Shown: positions 13,061-25,834 of the stretch, one piece after another
Layout of the letters: the number at the start of each line of letters is the position of its first letter
Position numbering within the stretch: position 1 is the first letter of the stretch
Assembly: GCF_029168945.1 (NCBI RefSeq)
Contig: NC_083602.1
Location: 65,740,600-65,804,599, forward strand
DNA from: Cannabis sativa
Lineage: Eukaryota > Streptophyta > Magnoliopsida > Rosales > Cannabaceae
DNA: 64,000 bases
Direction of reading: 5' to 3'
Made by a program: the position numbers and the translations under genes
Notes under the pieces: generated by a model
Told to the model about the DNA's origin: nothing
Database searches by the model: none
What the model saw: only the letters and a program-made list of their open reading frames with translations

Positions 13061-15628
13061 GCTGCTTCAATTTTCAATTACGTACATCATCCTGTAAAGG
13101 ATCACACACTTGCCACTTTACATGTATCACTTTTGCTCTGTTTCAATTTCAGCTCCAAAAGATGTATTCAACATTTATATTTTATACATTCCAACTTTCA
13201 TTTCATGTCAACAACATTTTTTTGTTTTTGATAGATATGTCAGCAACATTATATTTAACTATTTGTTTGTAATATCTTTCGGCTTAAAATATGTATGAAA
13301 ATACAATCGTTAAGCAATTTGCCAACGAAAAAGGCCACTTTATAAAAGAGAAAAAAATGTAGTTTTCTCTTATTATTATTTTTATAATTTAATTATTTTT
13401 AGAACTTTTCACTAAAAAAAAATCAATATTTTTTATTTATACCATAACATTAATCTAACCCAACCCAGAGTGACCGAGACTTGAGCTCAATTTAGACCCG
13501 AGTATGAGAAAATATATAAAAAGAAGAAAAAGTTTGACAAAATAAAAAATGTTTTTGAAAATAAAAGATCTTTTGTTGTTTCTAACTTTTAATTTGTAAA
13601 AATCTCACATCGTAAATACTTCTTGAAACAACTGCAATGCTATAAATAATCTTATATAACACAATTACACATGAGAAGGTAATGCTGCACCAATCATAAA
13701 ACTAGCGCCATCTAGTTCTCCAATTTTCCATAACTATTCTTAGTTCATGTTTGTCTATAACCCAACCTAACTTGCTTTGGCCCCAGGTCCCCCTTTCTTG
13801 AAGCGGACCGTGGGAGCATGTGGGCGTTACCCGCTTTTGGGTAGTTGGAGAACTGGCTTAAATAGATGATGATTATCTTTATCCACCATTTTTTTATTAA
13901 TATATTTAATCTGAATTGTTATTAATGCAGTACTTAATTTCAAAAAATATATATTATTATTCTGTAGAGCAGAATTAAAAAATTAAATGGGTACAACAAC
14001 ACACGGGTAGAGATTCTTTGCTACTACTCGATTCCCCTATCCTATATAAATCAGCAAGAGTTAAAGAGGCTCACGCGCACCAACAGAAATGAAAATACAA
14101 GAAATGCACAATAACCATAGCCAAAGTCACCTTTTTCATCAAGAATGCACCGATTTCTTGTTGGTAGTTTAACGAATGGGAATCTAGACAAAACGACTTT
14201 TTATCAAAAAGACGAGAACGTCGTAATAAAACAACAGCTCTGAAATTATTTGGCTGAACAAGGATAGAAATACGGCCCCAACAGTTGACGTAAAGACTGG
14301 ATGATAAATTTTAAAGTATGTTGATCCTCCATCAGATATCTTTCAATCACAAAATATTAGCCTAGTTAGACTAAGTTAAAAGTAAATGCATAACGATTAC
14401 TTTATCCGGGCTATAGTTTTAAACTTAAATTATTTTTCAGGAGGATCAAATCAGTTTCTGAACACCTGTTTCCCCCTTTCCTGCTTAATAGGTTTGAGAC
14501 TAGCTACAAATCATCTTCCAGAGAACAATTTTTGGATAGTATCTGCATGCAGTAACAGTGGGGAGTGGCTTAACATCACAGTCATCACCATTTCAAACCC
14601 CAACATTGTGGTTTTATGAAAAAGAAGTAAACCAAAAGGACATGCACATATCTTCAGCAGACTGCAGAGCATATATTGCTGTTACTATCCTTCAACGATC
14701 AAGGGTAGAGACATCATAAAGTTCCAAGCCATATCAATATGCAAAAAAACCAAAATGATGAACAGGATTCGGAAATAAGCAGCAGGTTAGCTATTCTTTG
14801 AGATAGTGTCAAGCTGCAAAAAATTCTGATACATTTGCAAACATTGTCAAGACAGGAATTGATCAATTTCCTTCCAAGAGTAATAGTAATGAGCATTCGG
14901 ATAGCTATCATCCGATCGCAAATTTACTATTGACATGTTTACAAGTTGCATAGCAGAGATCTAATATCTATATGAATGTCAAGAAGTTGAGTCAAAACAA
15001 AGACTTCTAAAAGTGCCACTATAACACATCATACACTATTTCCACAAACTATAGAATTAATAAATAACAAATGGTAATGCTAAGCAGCCTAATCAACTGG
15101 ACCAATTAACCATATGGGGCAAAACTTAACAAAATGCAAGTAAACAAAGGGAACAAGGAAATCTACCTCAGTGACGCCCCCTCAGATTTTTAAGTGCAGT
15201 TGCAACCAAAAGACATAGCAGCAGTGTGTGATTCTTTAAGACTCAATCCTTTCACAACTTGCAGTCAATGCTCTCTTTGAAACATCGAGAGCAGAGAATT
15301 AAGTTTCCGCTCCCATACTCCGACTCGTTGAATGAAATAAAAGAGGACGAAATATAACCAAAAAAGTGTTGGTGCAGATTACTGAGTACATACAGACAGC
15401 AGTGCAGTAACCCACATATTTCATACACACCCAAGTTAAAAGGAATAATCAACATTAAATGCCCAAACTCCATAAAGATTCTAACAGGTGTTCCTAAGGT
15501 AATTTCTTCTGTTTTTCTCTAAAAGTTGGATTTTGGTAAAGTACACAAAATAGACGGAGTTCTCAATCATCCAATACTTAAACAGCCACAGAAGATATAA
15601 TAGCAATGAATAAACACAAGATCTGCTT
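13061..15628. other. Convergent intergenic region; 3' UTRs of both neighbours
   Basis: The left part holds the 3' end of the + strand gene, the right part (about 15180-15628) the likely 3' UTR of the minus-strand ALY gene. A more GC-rich island at 13775-13860 is flanked by AGTTCTCCAA (13714) and its complement TTGGAGAACT (13844), perhaps a small inverted-repeat element. I see no further gene. Confidence 0.4.
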
Positions 15629-17441
15629 TCAGTTTTCTTGCATGGCTTCTGCGTGATACTTCTCAAGATCAGCATCAAGGTCATCAGAAGATACTTTTTC
15701 ACCACGGCCTCTTCCCCGTCCGCGGCCCCCCCTTCTAGGACCACGGCCTCCACCATTGCCACCAGGTCCACCGCCACGTGGACGTCCCATGGCACCACCC
15801 CTACCTTGTCCACTGTTCAATTGACACATTAAAAAATAATAAGAAATAATATAAAACTTATTTCAGTAGTAAATGAAAAATAAATAAATATGACATCAGC
15901 CACTCATACAACTATATACTTGTGGGCATTTCTTTTTTACTTTAATTAGGGCATCTATGAGTATAGACAGTTCTCATATTTGGTTTAAAAGTAAGCAGTA
16001 CAATTTTTCTCAGTTCAAGAAAACAATCAAAAAAGAAAAATTTATCCTACATACTGCTGCACAACTAGAAATAGAAACACAATGACGAAACACAATTGAC
16101 CATAAATAAGCACAATAGTATGACACAACTTCTCTTAGCTGAACCCTACACCCTAAAATCTTTGGAGGCTGGATGTAAGCTAGATAGGTGCCCATGAGAA
16201 TTTGAGACTTAAACCAATGAGCAACAGTGTTAAATTTGATTCCAAGCTCTAATCCTCATCATGATTTGCTTTCACTTAATCCAAACACCTCATAGTCGAA
16301 GTAATCATTTATCCTATCAACGGGTGCTCAACTAAAAACAGTTGTATGTTATTTTCCTATCACTTGCAAACTTCATAATTCTTTCTGATGCAAACATACC
16401 TATAAAGCAAGAAATCAAACTAATATGCAGACTTATTCAGCAAAACATGAATGGGGGCTTAAACAGCTGCCAGTAACAAAATGAAACACTAAGAGAAGAT
16501 AGAAGTAAACATACAGTCTGGAGCTTGCAAATCCATTCAAATTTCCGAACGAGCCATTGGTGGCAGGAGGAGGTGGCCCAGCAGCTGTTGCTATGTTAGT
16601 TCCCACAATCTCTATCTTCATTGGCTTCCCATCGAGTTGCACATTGTTGTATCTTTTGACCGCTGCCACAGCATCTCCCCGTCGTGAGAAAACTACTTCC
16701 GCAGTTCCCTAAGAAAAAGAGCTTTTTTTTCTAAGCTACAGTAGCATAGAATGAATCATCGGAAAGGATCTAATTATGCCAAACTTTGCTAGGTACCTTC
16801 GATCTACCGCTTCGGTCGTAATGGATTGAATAACGTTTCAGATCACCAACTTCAGAAAAAAGCTCCTGCACACAGAGTAAAACTGATCTCAGAATAAACA
16901 AAGAATAACATAAAACGTTTATTTAAAACTAATACATATATATATATATGAAGGGAAAAAAATATAATTAGAAATAATGGGGAAAGTAACCTTAATATCC
17001 TCGTTTGAAACACCATATTCCAAGTTTGATATGTACAGCTTTGTCCCTGTTTCAATTGCAGAAGCTCGGCCAGCCTGACCAGAGAAAGCAGCCCCTTGAT
17101 CCATAAACAAATCATGCTGCCATGGCGTCTCCGGAGCCTGTACCATTTTCAACACCAATAAAAAAAATGGAAATTTAGTAACCACAATTACAAAAAGAAT
17201 AACAGCTTCGATTATACAACAACAACGATGATAATGAAAGAAAACAAAACAGATCTGAGAAAAAGAAAGATGATGTGACCTTAGAGGCAGCATAAGGAGC
17301 GATACGATTGGCGGCGCGATTGGGGAGTCGTCGAGCGGGGCCGGGGCCGGAGCCTCTGCCTCTGCCCCTAGGGTTTCCGGATCCAGATTTCTTATTGCCC
17401 TTGATGATATCTTCAAGGGACATGCTTAAAGGATCTGACAT
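15629..17441 (-). CDS. THO4: ALY/REF mRNA-export adaptor, THO complex subunit 4 (five exons, 251 aa)
   Basis: Minus-strand exons 17280-17441, 16991-17137, 16797-16865, 16515-16708 and 15629-15812 join in frame to 252 codons; plant ALY proteins are about this long. The N-terminus has MSLEDIIKGNKK, the helicase (UAP56)-binding motif, then an Arg/Gly-rich stretch. WQHDLF at about residue 60 is an ALY-type signature. One RRM spans about residues 87-162 with RNP2 LYISNL and RNP1 KGTAEVVF. The C-terminal third is RGG-rich and ends DLDADLEKYHAEAM, the second helicase-binding motif. ALY loads on nascent mRNA in the nucleus through TREX and hands it to export receptors. The RRM is closest to Arabidopsis ALY1/ALY2. 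The first intron border follows AAG; all borders are GT-AG. It faces the unknown gene tail to tail. Confidence 0.95.
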
Positions 17442-17656
17442 GTTGGCCTCTGAGAAAGATGTCACTTGGACAAAGGTGAAGGAACAGAGATAGCTAGGGT
17501 TTCGTATGGACGAAGAAGAGAAGAAAGAGGTTTGAATTGAAAGAGGTTTGAGCTATTTTTGAGATTAAGCCAGAGGAAGACAGTGACTTAACGCGTAAGG
17601 GTTATATTAACATTAAAAATAGATATTTATTATATTTATTTCACAAACAGCACAAA

Positions 17657-17730
17657 GGTGTCGTGGTGTAGTTGGTTATCACGTCAGTCTAACACACTGA
17701 AGGTCTCCGGTTCGAGTCCGGGCGACGCCA
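17657..17730 (+). tRNA. tRNA-Val (AAC)
   Basis: A 74-nt cloverleaf: acceptor GGTGTCG pairs with CGACGCC, discriminator A, A box TGGTGTAGTTGG, B box GGTTCGAGTCC, anticodon loop CTAACAC giving anticodon AAC. There is no intron. It starts 215 bp upstream of the ALY start codon and reads away from it, so the Pol II and Pol III promoters are back to back. Confidence 0.97.
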
Positions 17731-18282
17731 CTTTTATTGTGAATTTGTTGTTAATGTTTAACTGTCGAGAGCTAATTTTGATAATTCCAATTTTTGGAAA
17801 AAACGAAACATAGGAATTAAAATATAAAATAAAATTGATAACAAAAAAAATTATTATTGGAATGGTATTTTTTAAGTGCAATAATCATTCTATTTTATTT
17901 CTGTTGATCTCGAGTTTAAAGAGATCTCGTCCTATGATAATGGTAATAGCTTACTTTCCTTTCAATTGTATTAACTTGTGAGATAAAGAATAAAGTATTC
18001 ATTTTCGAAAGCTCTTAACAAAGATTTCTCAATAATTTACTCTTAGATCGTGATTTCGCTCTTGAGTGTTCTCTCTGATTAACTTTGTGTCCCTAAATAG
18101 TAAGATAAAACCACTACTTATATGGGTTACAGTTACATAAGAATGTTTTCTCTTAATATATAAAAAATAAAATAGGAAATTAACATGTTTCTATAATTAC
18201 AATGAAAAAATTAGAAAATCTAGGTTGATTTTCGTTATTCTCTGAAGGTACGAAATAATCTCACACAAGTATGGATTGCTTC

Positions 18283-19183
18283 GAGGGGCGGACGTATATG
18301 GACCTCTATAGAGGCCATGGCCCCCCCAAAGTTTATATATCTTATATTTTTGCATTTATATAAATGGCCCCTACTTAAAGTCAAACAATTTTTTTTTCAA
18401 AAAATAAAAAAAAAAAATGGATACTATAAATAAGCTCAACGCCACTTATATTATATTTATGTATTCTCAAAAAAATAAAATTATTTGTTTCCTTTTTTAA
18501 AGGCAATTATTTTCTAAGACGCATATTTCTTTTAATTTTTTTTACAATAATAAAAATAGTGAAAACTAAAAAATTTAAAAGACCTTCAAATGTGATAATT
18601 AGGTATTATTATTCTCTTCTTCCTCTTTCATAGATAATTAGGTATTACTATTCTTTTCTTCTTCTCTCATTTTATACATATTACATGAGCCACCATATTT
18701 TATAAATGAAGTAATTGAATTATATTTTATTTTGATTATTCTATAAATGTATTATTTATTATTAAGATAGAAAATAACATCTATATTTAATGTTTTGGCA
18801 ACTATTTATGATTTATGTTAGTGGTTGGTAAAAATTAGAAAAGCAGATATTTTTCTAATTGTGTATAAGGTGATAACTCTTATTCTTATACTTTTCTACA
18901 GCTACCACATAATAATCTTTTTCAGCTATGAATATAGTGAAGACTACACTCCGCAACAAGATGGAAGATGAATTTTTAAGTGATTGTTTGCTCGTGTATA
19001 TTGAAAGAGAAATTGCCAAAAAATTTAGTATAGATTCACTTATCGATAATTTTCGTGATATGCAAGAAAGACGTTCTGTATTTTAATTTTAATTATGAAT
19101 TTAATAAAAATATTGAGATTTTTTATACTTAAATTTATAATATAGTTTGGCCCCCCTAACTTTTCATGCTGGCTCCGCCCCTG
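18283..19183 (+). mobile_element. Non-autonomous hAT element, 901 bp
   Basis: Left end GAGGGGCGGACG and right end GGCTCCGCCCCTG form imperfect terminal inverted repeats of the hAT type. The 8-bp target duplication ATTGCTTC lies at 18275-18282 and 19184-19191. The empty site GGATTGCTT.GTGACATGCA is present in the two sister repeats near 20230 and 21147, which confirms the insertion independently. Confidence 0.92.
18886..19086 (+). pseudogene. hAT transposase C-terminal remnant
   Basis: Inside the hAT element, one frame reads STATT, two stop codons, then SFSAMNIVKTTLRNKM and onward to IEREIAKKF and a stop at 19084-19086. This is the hAT dimerisation region of the plant transposases often annotated as TTF-type or MYM-type zinc finger proteins. 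Two adjacent TAA codons replace the usual residues before SFSAMN. No other part of the transposase is left, so the element depends on a relative for movement. Confidence 0.85.
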
Positions 19184-19749
19184 ATTGCTTCGTGACATAA
19201 AAGTTTAGAGATGGTATCAATCACTTTTGAAATTGCCAACTCACATCCCCTAACTGATGCATGCGAGTTGATCACGGGATCGAGCTTGTCGGATGTCCAC
19301 CAATGACTCTGCTCGGACATCTTGCCATGCCTGCATGTCTTGGATCTCCACATCAATCTTTATGGGCTGCTAGGAGTAAAACTATTCGTCCAGGTTGAGA
19401 AATGTAAGACACGTGTCATCCAGTTAGGTGTCGCGTCACAGTGTAAAAATTAGGATAACGTTTGCCCCCTAAGTCTGCGTGAGACCTTCGTGGTCGCATG
19501 TGAACTTCATTCGACTAGGAAGTTGTCCGGATGGGTGACGTGTGTCCTAGTTGTTGAAGTTAATTTGGCGTGACTTGATTGAGAGTCTATTCGGTGTCTG
19601 GGGCATTAAATGCCTTTTGAAAGGTCTACCTCGAGTCACGCACTGACAGTTGAGTGATACTGTCTGTGTGATGCCTATACTTCATAATGAGTACTTAACG
19701 TACATGTTTGGGAGGAAAAGTGGTAATAGTCTTTCCTTCTTTTTTAAAG

Positions 19750-20520
19750 TGGAATCATCATTCCATTTTATTTTTGTTGACTTCGCTTTTAGTCAACTAT
19801 AATGAGTCTTAATTAAAGCGATAAGATTAAACAAATAATATAAAGCAAAGAATAAGTAAAGAAAACACCAGAGTTTATGGAGGTTCGACCCTGTGATAGT
19901 GGTAATAGCCTACTTCGCTTTCAGTTGTATTAACTTATGAGATAAAAAAATGAAGTATTCCTTCTCGAAAGCTCTTACAAAGATCTTTGAGTAATTTACT
20001 CTTAGATCGTGATTTCACTCTTGAGTGTTCTCTCTGATTAATTTCGTGTTACTTAATAGTGAGATGAGACAACTATTTATAGGGGCTACTTACATAAGAA
20101 TGGTTTCCCTTAATCTATAAGAAATAAAATAGAAAATTAGCATGTTTTTATAATTACAATGAAGAAATTGAGAAATCTAGGTTGATTGTCTTTATTCTTT
20201 GAAGGTACAAAATTATCCTACAAAAGTAGGGATTGCTTTGTGACATGCAAGTTTGGAGATAGTATCGATCACTTCTGAAATTGTTAACTCATATCCCCTA
20301 GCCGGTGCATGCGAGTTGATCACACGGTCGAGTTGGTCGGATGTCCACCAATGACTCTGATTGGACATCATGCCATGCACGTATGTCTTGGATCTCTACA
20401 TCAATTTTTATGGGTTGCTAGAAGTAAAATTATTTGCCCAAATTGAGAAATATAAGACACGTGTCATCCAGTCAAGTGTCACGTCACAGTGTAAAAATTA
20501 GGATAATATTTGCCCCTAAG
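19750..20520 (+). repeat. LTR-like repeat, copy 2 (uninterrupted)
   Basis: Same family as 17780-19490 without the hAT insertion; it is the best copy for defining the unit. It contains TAAGTAAAGAAAACACCAGAG and GGAGGTTCGACCC, a start-of-gene-poor LTR style seen in many plant elements, and ends near GTAAAAATTAGGATAATATT. Confidence 0.7.
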
Positions 20521-20654
20521 TCTGTGTGGAATTTTTGGCAAGAATTGGAAGAAATGAAACATAGGAATAAAAATTAAATTTAAAATGTATAAAATAAAAT
20601 TGATAACTAAAAAATTATTAAATTTTTTATCATTTTGTATTGGGGTGGCCTTTT

Positions 20655-21890
20655 TTTTCAAAGTGGAATAATCATTCTATTCTATTTATGTTGACCTCGC
20701 TTTTAGCCAACGATATTGAATCTTAATTAAAGCAATAAGATTAAACAAATAATAGAAAGCGAAGAGTAATAAGTAAAGAAAATACTAGAGTTTATAAAAG
20801 TTCGGCCCCGTGATAGTGGTAATAGTCTACTTCCCTTCAATTGTATTAACTTGTGAGATAAAAGAATGAAGTATTCCTTCTCGAAAGCTCTTACAAAGAT
20901 CTCTCAATAATTTACTCTTAGATCGTGATTTCACTCTTGAGTGTTCTCTTTGATTAATTTTGTGTCCCTAAATACTAAGATGAGACCACTATTTATACGA
21001 GCTACTTACATAAGAATGATTTCTCTTAATCTGTAAGAAATAAAATAGGAAATAAGCATGTTTCCATAATTACAATGAAAAAATTAGAAAATATAGGTTG
21101 ATTGCCTTTATTCTCTGAAGGTACGAAATAATCTCACAAAAGTAAGGATTGCTTCGTGACATGCAAGTTTAGAGATAGTATCGATCACTTCTGAAATTGA
21201 CAACTCACATCTCCTAGTCGATGCATGCAAGTTATATAAGAATATTTTATTTAAGGAAATATATTTCTATTTAAAGAAATAAATTTCTATTTAAGGAAAT
21301 AAATAAATAATTGATTTTCTGATAAATGAATATTTTATATTCATTGAATCTGGACAAAATCAATTATGTAATATTCTATATATGGTCAGATTTCTATATT
21401 CATTACCTGATTTGATTTCCTGAATTAATTGTCAAAATATTCTGACAATTAATGTGGCGCAGATACTGATGGAGTATCTCACCTATAAATATAGGGTCTC
21501 GGTCCCCGAGCTCCTCACTCATTCTGTTCATAACAACAAATTCCATCTAAAGAGAGTTGAGAGAGCGAGGAAGCCCGATTACCCAGATCAACCAGTTTCC
21601 TTTGCAGATCAAAGCTTATGTGGGTTTGAAGCTCAAGAATCAATGACTGGAGGTATTTCGATCCTTAAGTTATATAGTGTATATGTTTATTTATTCCGCA
21701 TGTTATATACACATACATATATTTCAGTTTATACATATAAATGTCTAACAAGTTAATCACACGATCGAGTTGTTCGGATGTCCACCAATGACTCTGCTCG
21801 AACATCTTACCATGCATGTATCTTGGATCTCCACATCAATCTTTATGGGTTGCTAGGAGTAAAACCATCCACCCAGGTTAAACAATATAA
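20655..21890 (+). repeat. LTR-like repeat, copy 3 (split by a solo LTR)
   Basis: Third copy of the same unit, opened at 21234 by the solo LTR at 21235-21750 and continuing afterwards with ATCACACGATCGAGTTG. The short linker 20520-20655 is shared with the left flank of copy 1, so the array probably grew by duplication of unit plus linker. Confidence 0.7.
21235..21750 (+). mobile_element. Solo LTR of the Copia element family found complete at 23762
   Basis: Runs from TATAAGAATATT to ATGTCTAACA and matches the 478-bp LTRs at 23762 and 30186 over nearly its full length, with a few extra bases at its left end. A 5-bp target duplication AGTTA flanks it (21230-21234 and 21751-21755). No internal sequence remains, as expected after recombination between two LTRs. 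Confidence 0.92.
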
Positions 21891-23756
21891 GACAATAATT
21901 GTTTAATTGTTGAAATTTAAGAATAATTATATTATGAAATTTAACAAGTAATAAATTTCAAATCATGAATTAAGAAGAAGTCTTAATAACATGATCAAGG
22001 ATAATGGAGTACTATAGTTGTCTAATTGAGTAGGAGTATTAAATATGCTTTGAGTATATTAAAATAACTATTCTAGTGGTGAAACTATTTATAACACATT
22101 ATTAGAATTTAAGATTAAGGAGATAATTAATAAAAGAATATATATTGGAGCATCGTTTATGAAATGAGAAATAAATATTTTTATTAATGAAGTAATCTTA
22201 AATATTAGAATCACTTGATATTATCAGTGATCTAAACAAGATAGGATGTAAATTGAAATCATTTATTTTAATATCTGACATGATTAATCATGGGATTTAA
22301 CAAATTTATTAATTATCATAATTAATAGAATTAATTAGATATGACTAATATAAAGTTCAAGATTAATTAATTTAAAGATAATTATTTTGAATAAATAAAT
22401 ATTTAATATTTAAGAATATTAAATGATTAATCAGAAGATGAACCTGAAAAAAATAAAAGAATAAATAAGCAAAATACACAAATCAAATTCTGTGTATTTG
22501 TCCAATAATAATGTGGTGGTATCCAGGATCTATAACTATTCATGTGGAGAGTCTCATTCACAAGACTTAGCCTGAATAATGAGAAATAACATCTATAAGT
22601 TGTCTTGATGCTCAAGTTTTGTAACTTTATAAATATATGTTTTGTGTGTAGAGAAAAATAGTGAGTTGTGAAAAGAGAAGTGTGTATGAGTTTGTTGTGT
22701 GGTGAGAGTGAGGAGGAAGTAAAATGGTGTATTGGGATTTGGGTGAGGAGATTGAGATAGAAAACATATATAATTTTGAAGTAATAAGTAAAATATATCT
22801 CTCTTTGTGGGTTTGGTAGTTTTACCAAACTGGGTAAATTGTTTTGCTTCATTTCTTTATTTCGTTGCGCTTGAAGGTTATCGTTTTTCCAACAATTCCA
22901 AACACACGAGCTCGTAGGTTCTTTGGTGTTTTGCTCGCATATTGGGCCTTGGGGCCTATAATCGCGGTTAGATAATTAATAGATGCAATTACCCTGATCA
23001 CGTATTTAGGCATTCAGGCGTTGACAGCTTAGAACTTGCGAGTTCCTAATGGGTTGTTTAATACATTAGTCTCGGACTAAGCATATGTAAAGATGCGGTA
23101 TTTATGTGTCACGTGAGATATATACTTATTAATCGCATATAATCAGTATATGCGCGACTAATATTAACTTTTCTCAATCCTGCTTTTTATCAACTATGCA
23201 GTATAGTGTGTGATTAGACATTGTCTCGGTCACACTTTCTCGCAAGTTTATGTCATATGAGGTTAGATTTATTGGAGCCATCTATTGGTATGTCATCCTT
23301 TTTCATCATAAATTAAGTCTACATGTTAACTTTCTACGAGACTGTACTCATATTTAGAGACAAAAATCACACTATAACACTTTCATTATATCTGCAAGAA
23401 TTTAGGTTTCATAAGCAAACAACCGAAAAATCCATGACAATATTAGCTTAAACCAAAGAATATTTGAATTCTTTGATCAATCACTATATTTTTCTATTAT
23501 TATCGTACTGAGATAAATCAACTTAGGTTTGATCCTTTGCAAGAAATTATATTATAAAAACTTTTCTTTGGTAAGAAATATATGACAAACTTAAAATCAA
23601 AGATACCAAACACAATAAATAGAGATAAAAAAGAGTAGGACAAACTAAGACAATAATTTAAAAAATCATCACATTTCCCTTACAAGATCCTTGACATTGA
23701 TCTTGACATCGTTAGTCTATTTTTGAGTTCCTTCCATTTAAACTTCTTCATATGGA
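21891..23756. other. Possible decayed LTR and AT-rich filler
   Basis: 21900-22895 has the look of a Copia LTR (TATAAATATATG transcript-start region, TTTTCCAACAATT at 22885-22899 resembling an LTR end and the start of a tRNA-Met primer site) but the primer site itself is not intact and I could not find a partner. 22900-23756 shows nothing I recognise. The reading frame across 22427-22852 is compositional and not a gene. Confidence 0.3.
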
Positions 23757-23761
23757 GATCA

Positions 23762-24239
23762 TATTAGAATATTTCTAATTAAGGAAATAAAATAATATTA
23801 TTGATTCTGATAAATGAATATTTTATATTCATTGAATCTGGACAGAATCAATTACGTAATATTCTATATATGGTCAGATTTCTATATTCATTACCTGATT
23901 TGATTTCCTGAATTAATTGTCAAAATATTCTGACAATTAATGTGGCGCAGATACTGATGGAGTATCTCACCTATAAATATAGGGTCTCGGTCCCCGAGCT
24001 CCTCACTCATTCTGTTCATAACAGCAAAATCCATCTAAAGAGAGTTGAGAGAGCGAGGAAGCCCGATTACCCATGGTAGTCAATTTCCTTTGCAGATCAA
24101 AGCTTATGTGGGTTTGAAGCTCAAGATTCAATGGCTGGAGGTATTTCGATCCTTAAATTATAGTGCATATATGATTTATTAATTTCGCACTTTATTCATA
24201 ATCATGTATGTTTCAGTTTATACATATAAATGTCTAACA
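23762..24239 (+). repeat. 5' LTR of the Copia element
   Basis: Begins TATTAGAATATTTC and ends TGTCTAACA. A TATAAATATAGGG box near 23973 and the CTCCTCACTCATTC stretch after it form the likely promoter and transcript start. Equal in length to the 3' LTR. Confidence 0.95.
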
Positions 24240-24241
24240 GT

Positions 24242-24253
24242 TGGTATCAGAGC
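24242..24253 (+). other. Primer binding site, initiator tRNA-Met
   Basis: TGGTATCAGAGC, two bases past the 5' LTR, is complementary to the 3' end of initiator tRNA-Met, the usual Copia primer. Confidence 0.93.
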
Positions 24254-24284
24254 GGTTTTTATCTCTGCCTTGATTTTAGTTTGA

Positions 24285-24700
24285 GTTTCATATATATATA
24301 TATATACTCGTATATACAGTGTTTATATATATATATTTAATTCAGTGTTGATATATATATTTATTTTCGTTTGTGTATATATTTATATATTCATATTCAT
24401 TCAATCCCAATTATATATATACATATATATTTTCATACATATATACTTGTTTATTCATTCAGTTCATATATATATATATATTCATATACATATATATATA
24501 TTTTTTCTTCATTTCATTACGTATATATGTTGTATATATATATTATTTATATATCTAAATGCTATATACAAATATATACATATATACATTTCATGTTTAT
24601 ATATATACATACAGTATTTTTATTTTTCTGTATATATATGTATATATATTTATATATATATTGTATATGTATTAATACATTCATATATTAATATAGATTG
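24285..24700 (+). repeat. TA-rich low-complexity leader
   Basis: Mostly alternating TATATA with short T- and CAT-containing breaks, lying in the untranslated leader of the Copia element. The overlapping open frames here are artefacts of the repeat. An A run follows at 24919-24939. Confidence 0.9.
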
Positions 24701-25834
24701 TTCTAAGCATGAAAATCCACTTTGAAAAAACAAAGAAATCTCAAAATTATTTTTCAGAAAATTTTGGTGATTTTTAAAGTCTTTGTTTTATGTATTTTCG
24801 ATGCATAAAATCTATATGAATGTCTTAATTTTGCATTTAGATTCATTTGGAATTGATTTCATGATTTTTGGAAGTTTAAGGAAATTTTATTATGTCGTTT
24901 ATGGCAGTGTATTTTTCAAAAAAAAAAAAAAAAAAAAAAGGAAAAAAAATTTCGATTTTTTTTATATATTTTTTATTTATTTGGAAATATAAATTATTCT
25001 CCTATTGTTAATTTAGTCAATAAATTACATTCATTAATTTCCATTTTTAATTTAATACATATATTTAGAATTAATATGTTATTTAGTATAAACTGAAAAT
25101 GGAAATTTGTTTTAATATGGTAATTAATTACATGATTTATTTAGGCATGTAATAATTGTGCAATTTGTATAATTGTGCATTTAATTATTTATTACCAAAT
25201 TTATGTAATTTATTGTTTAAATTAATAAAATTTGAAAAATCTGCCATTAAGTATAGTCTTTAATTTTGCATTTAATTCATTCCATATAATTAATTGTACT
25301 AATTTGTATAATTACCTTATTTATACAAATTAATTATTAGTATAAATATTTAAGATATTATATGGTCATAAATGCATAATTAATTATATATTATGGAATT
25401 AAGCATTTAATTTATTATCATACAATAATTGTATTAATTTGTATTTATTTAGCAAATTTATGTTTAATGCAATTAATTTAGATTTGTATGATTTAAATGC
25501 TATACATAAATTCCTTTTATAGTGCTAGATATATTTAGAAATATTCAAACATTAAGATAGGTTGAATATTTTATATAGCACATTAAGTTTCATAAAACTT
25601 CATAAAATATTCATAAAACTTCCTAAAATGAATAAAATATGAATAAAATGTAAGTAATTTTGTGGTTTGACATAAGAAAACATGAATTTGGGACAAATGC
25701 TCATATCTAGAACGGTTTTTAATGATCTTCGGACGACCACACTAGGAGCATTAATCTCAGTGATTGTCTACTATGTTAATAACGAAATTACTTTTAGGTA
25801 GAGCCCAATACCTAATGTCAAAGTGAAAATATAA

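Larger units (their letters stand above)
17780..19490 (+). repeat. LTR-like repeat, copy 1 (split by a hAT element)
   Basis: Shares long stretches with copies at 19750-20520 and 20655-21890: TTGTATTAACTTGTGAGAT, GCTCTTACAAAGAT, TCGTGATTTCACTCTTGAG, TGGATCTCCACATCAA and a GACACGTGTCATCCAG end. The unit of about 750-800 bp looks like an LTR, but I could not fix TG/CA ends or a primer site, so the class is open. 19490-19750 is spacer without recognised content. Confidence 0.7.

Noticed and set aside
15638..15832. Plus-strand frame over the ALY C-terminus
   Set aside because: It is the antisense of the RGG-coding exon, kept open by GC-rich glycine and arginine codons.
22427..22852. 141-codon minus-strand frame
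   Set aside because: No family pattern, low-complexity Phe/Thr/His-rich translation, located in an LTR-like region.
24345..24725. Tyr/Ile-rich overlapping frames
   Set aside because: They come from the TATATA-rich leader of the Copia element; all three frames stay open for compositional reasons.
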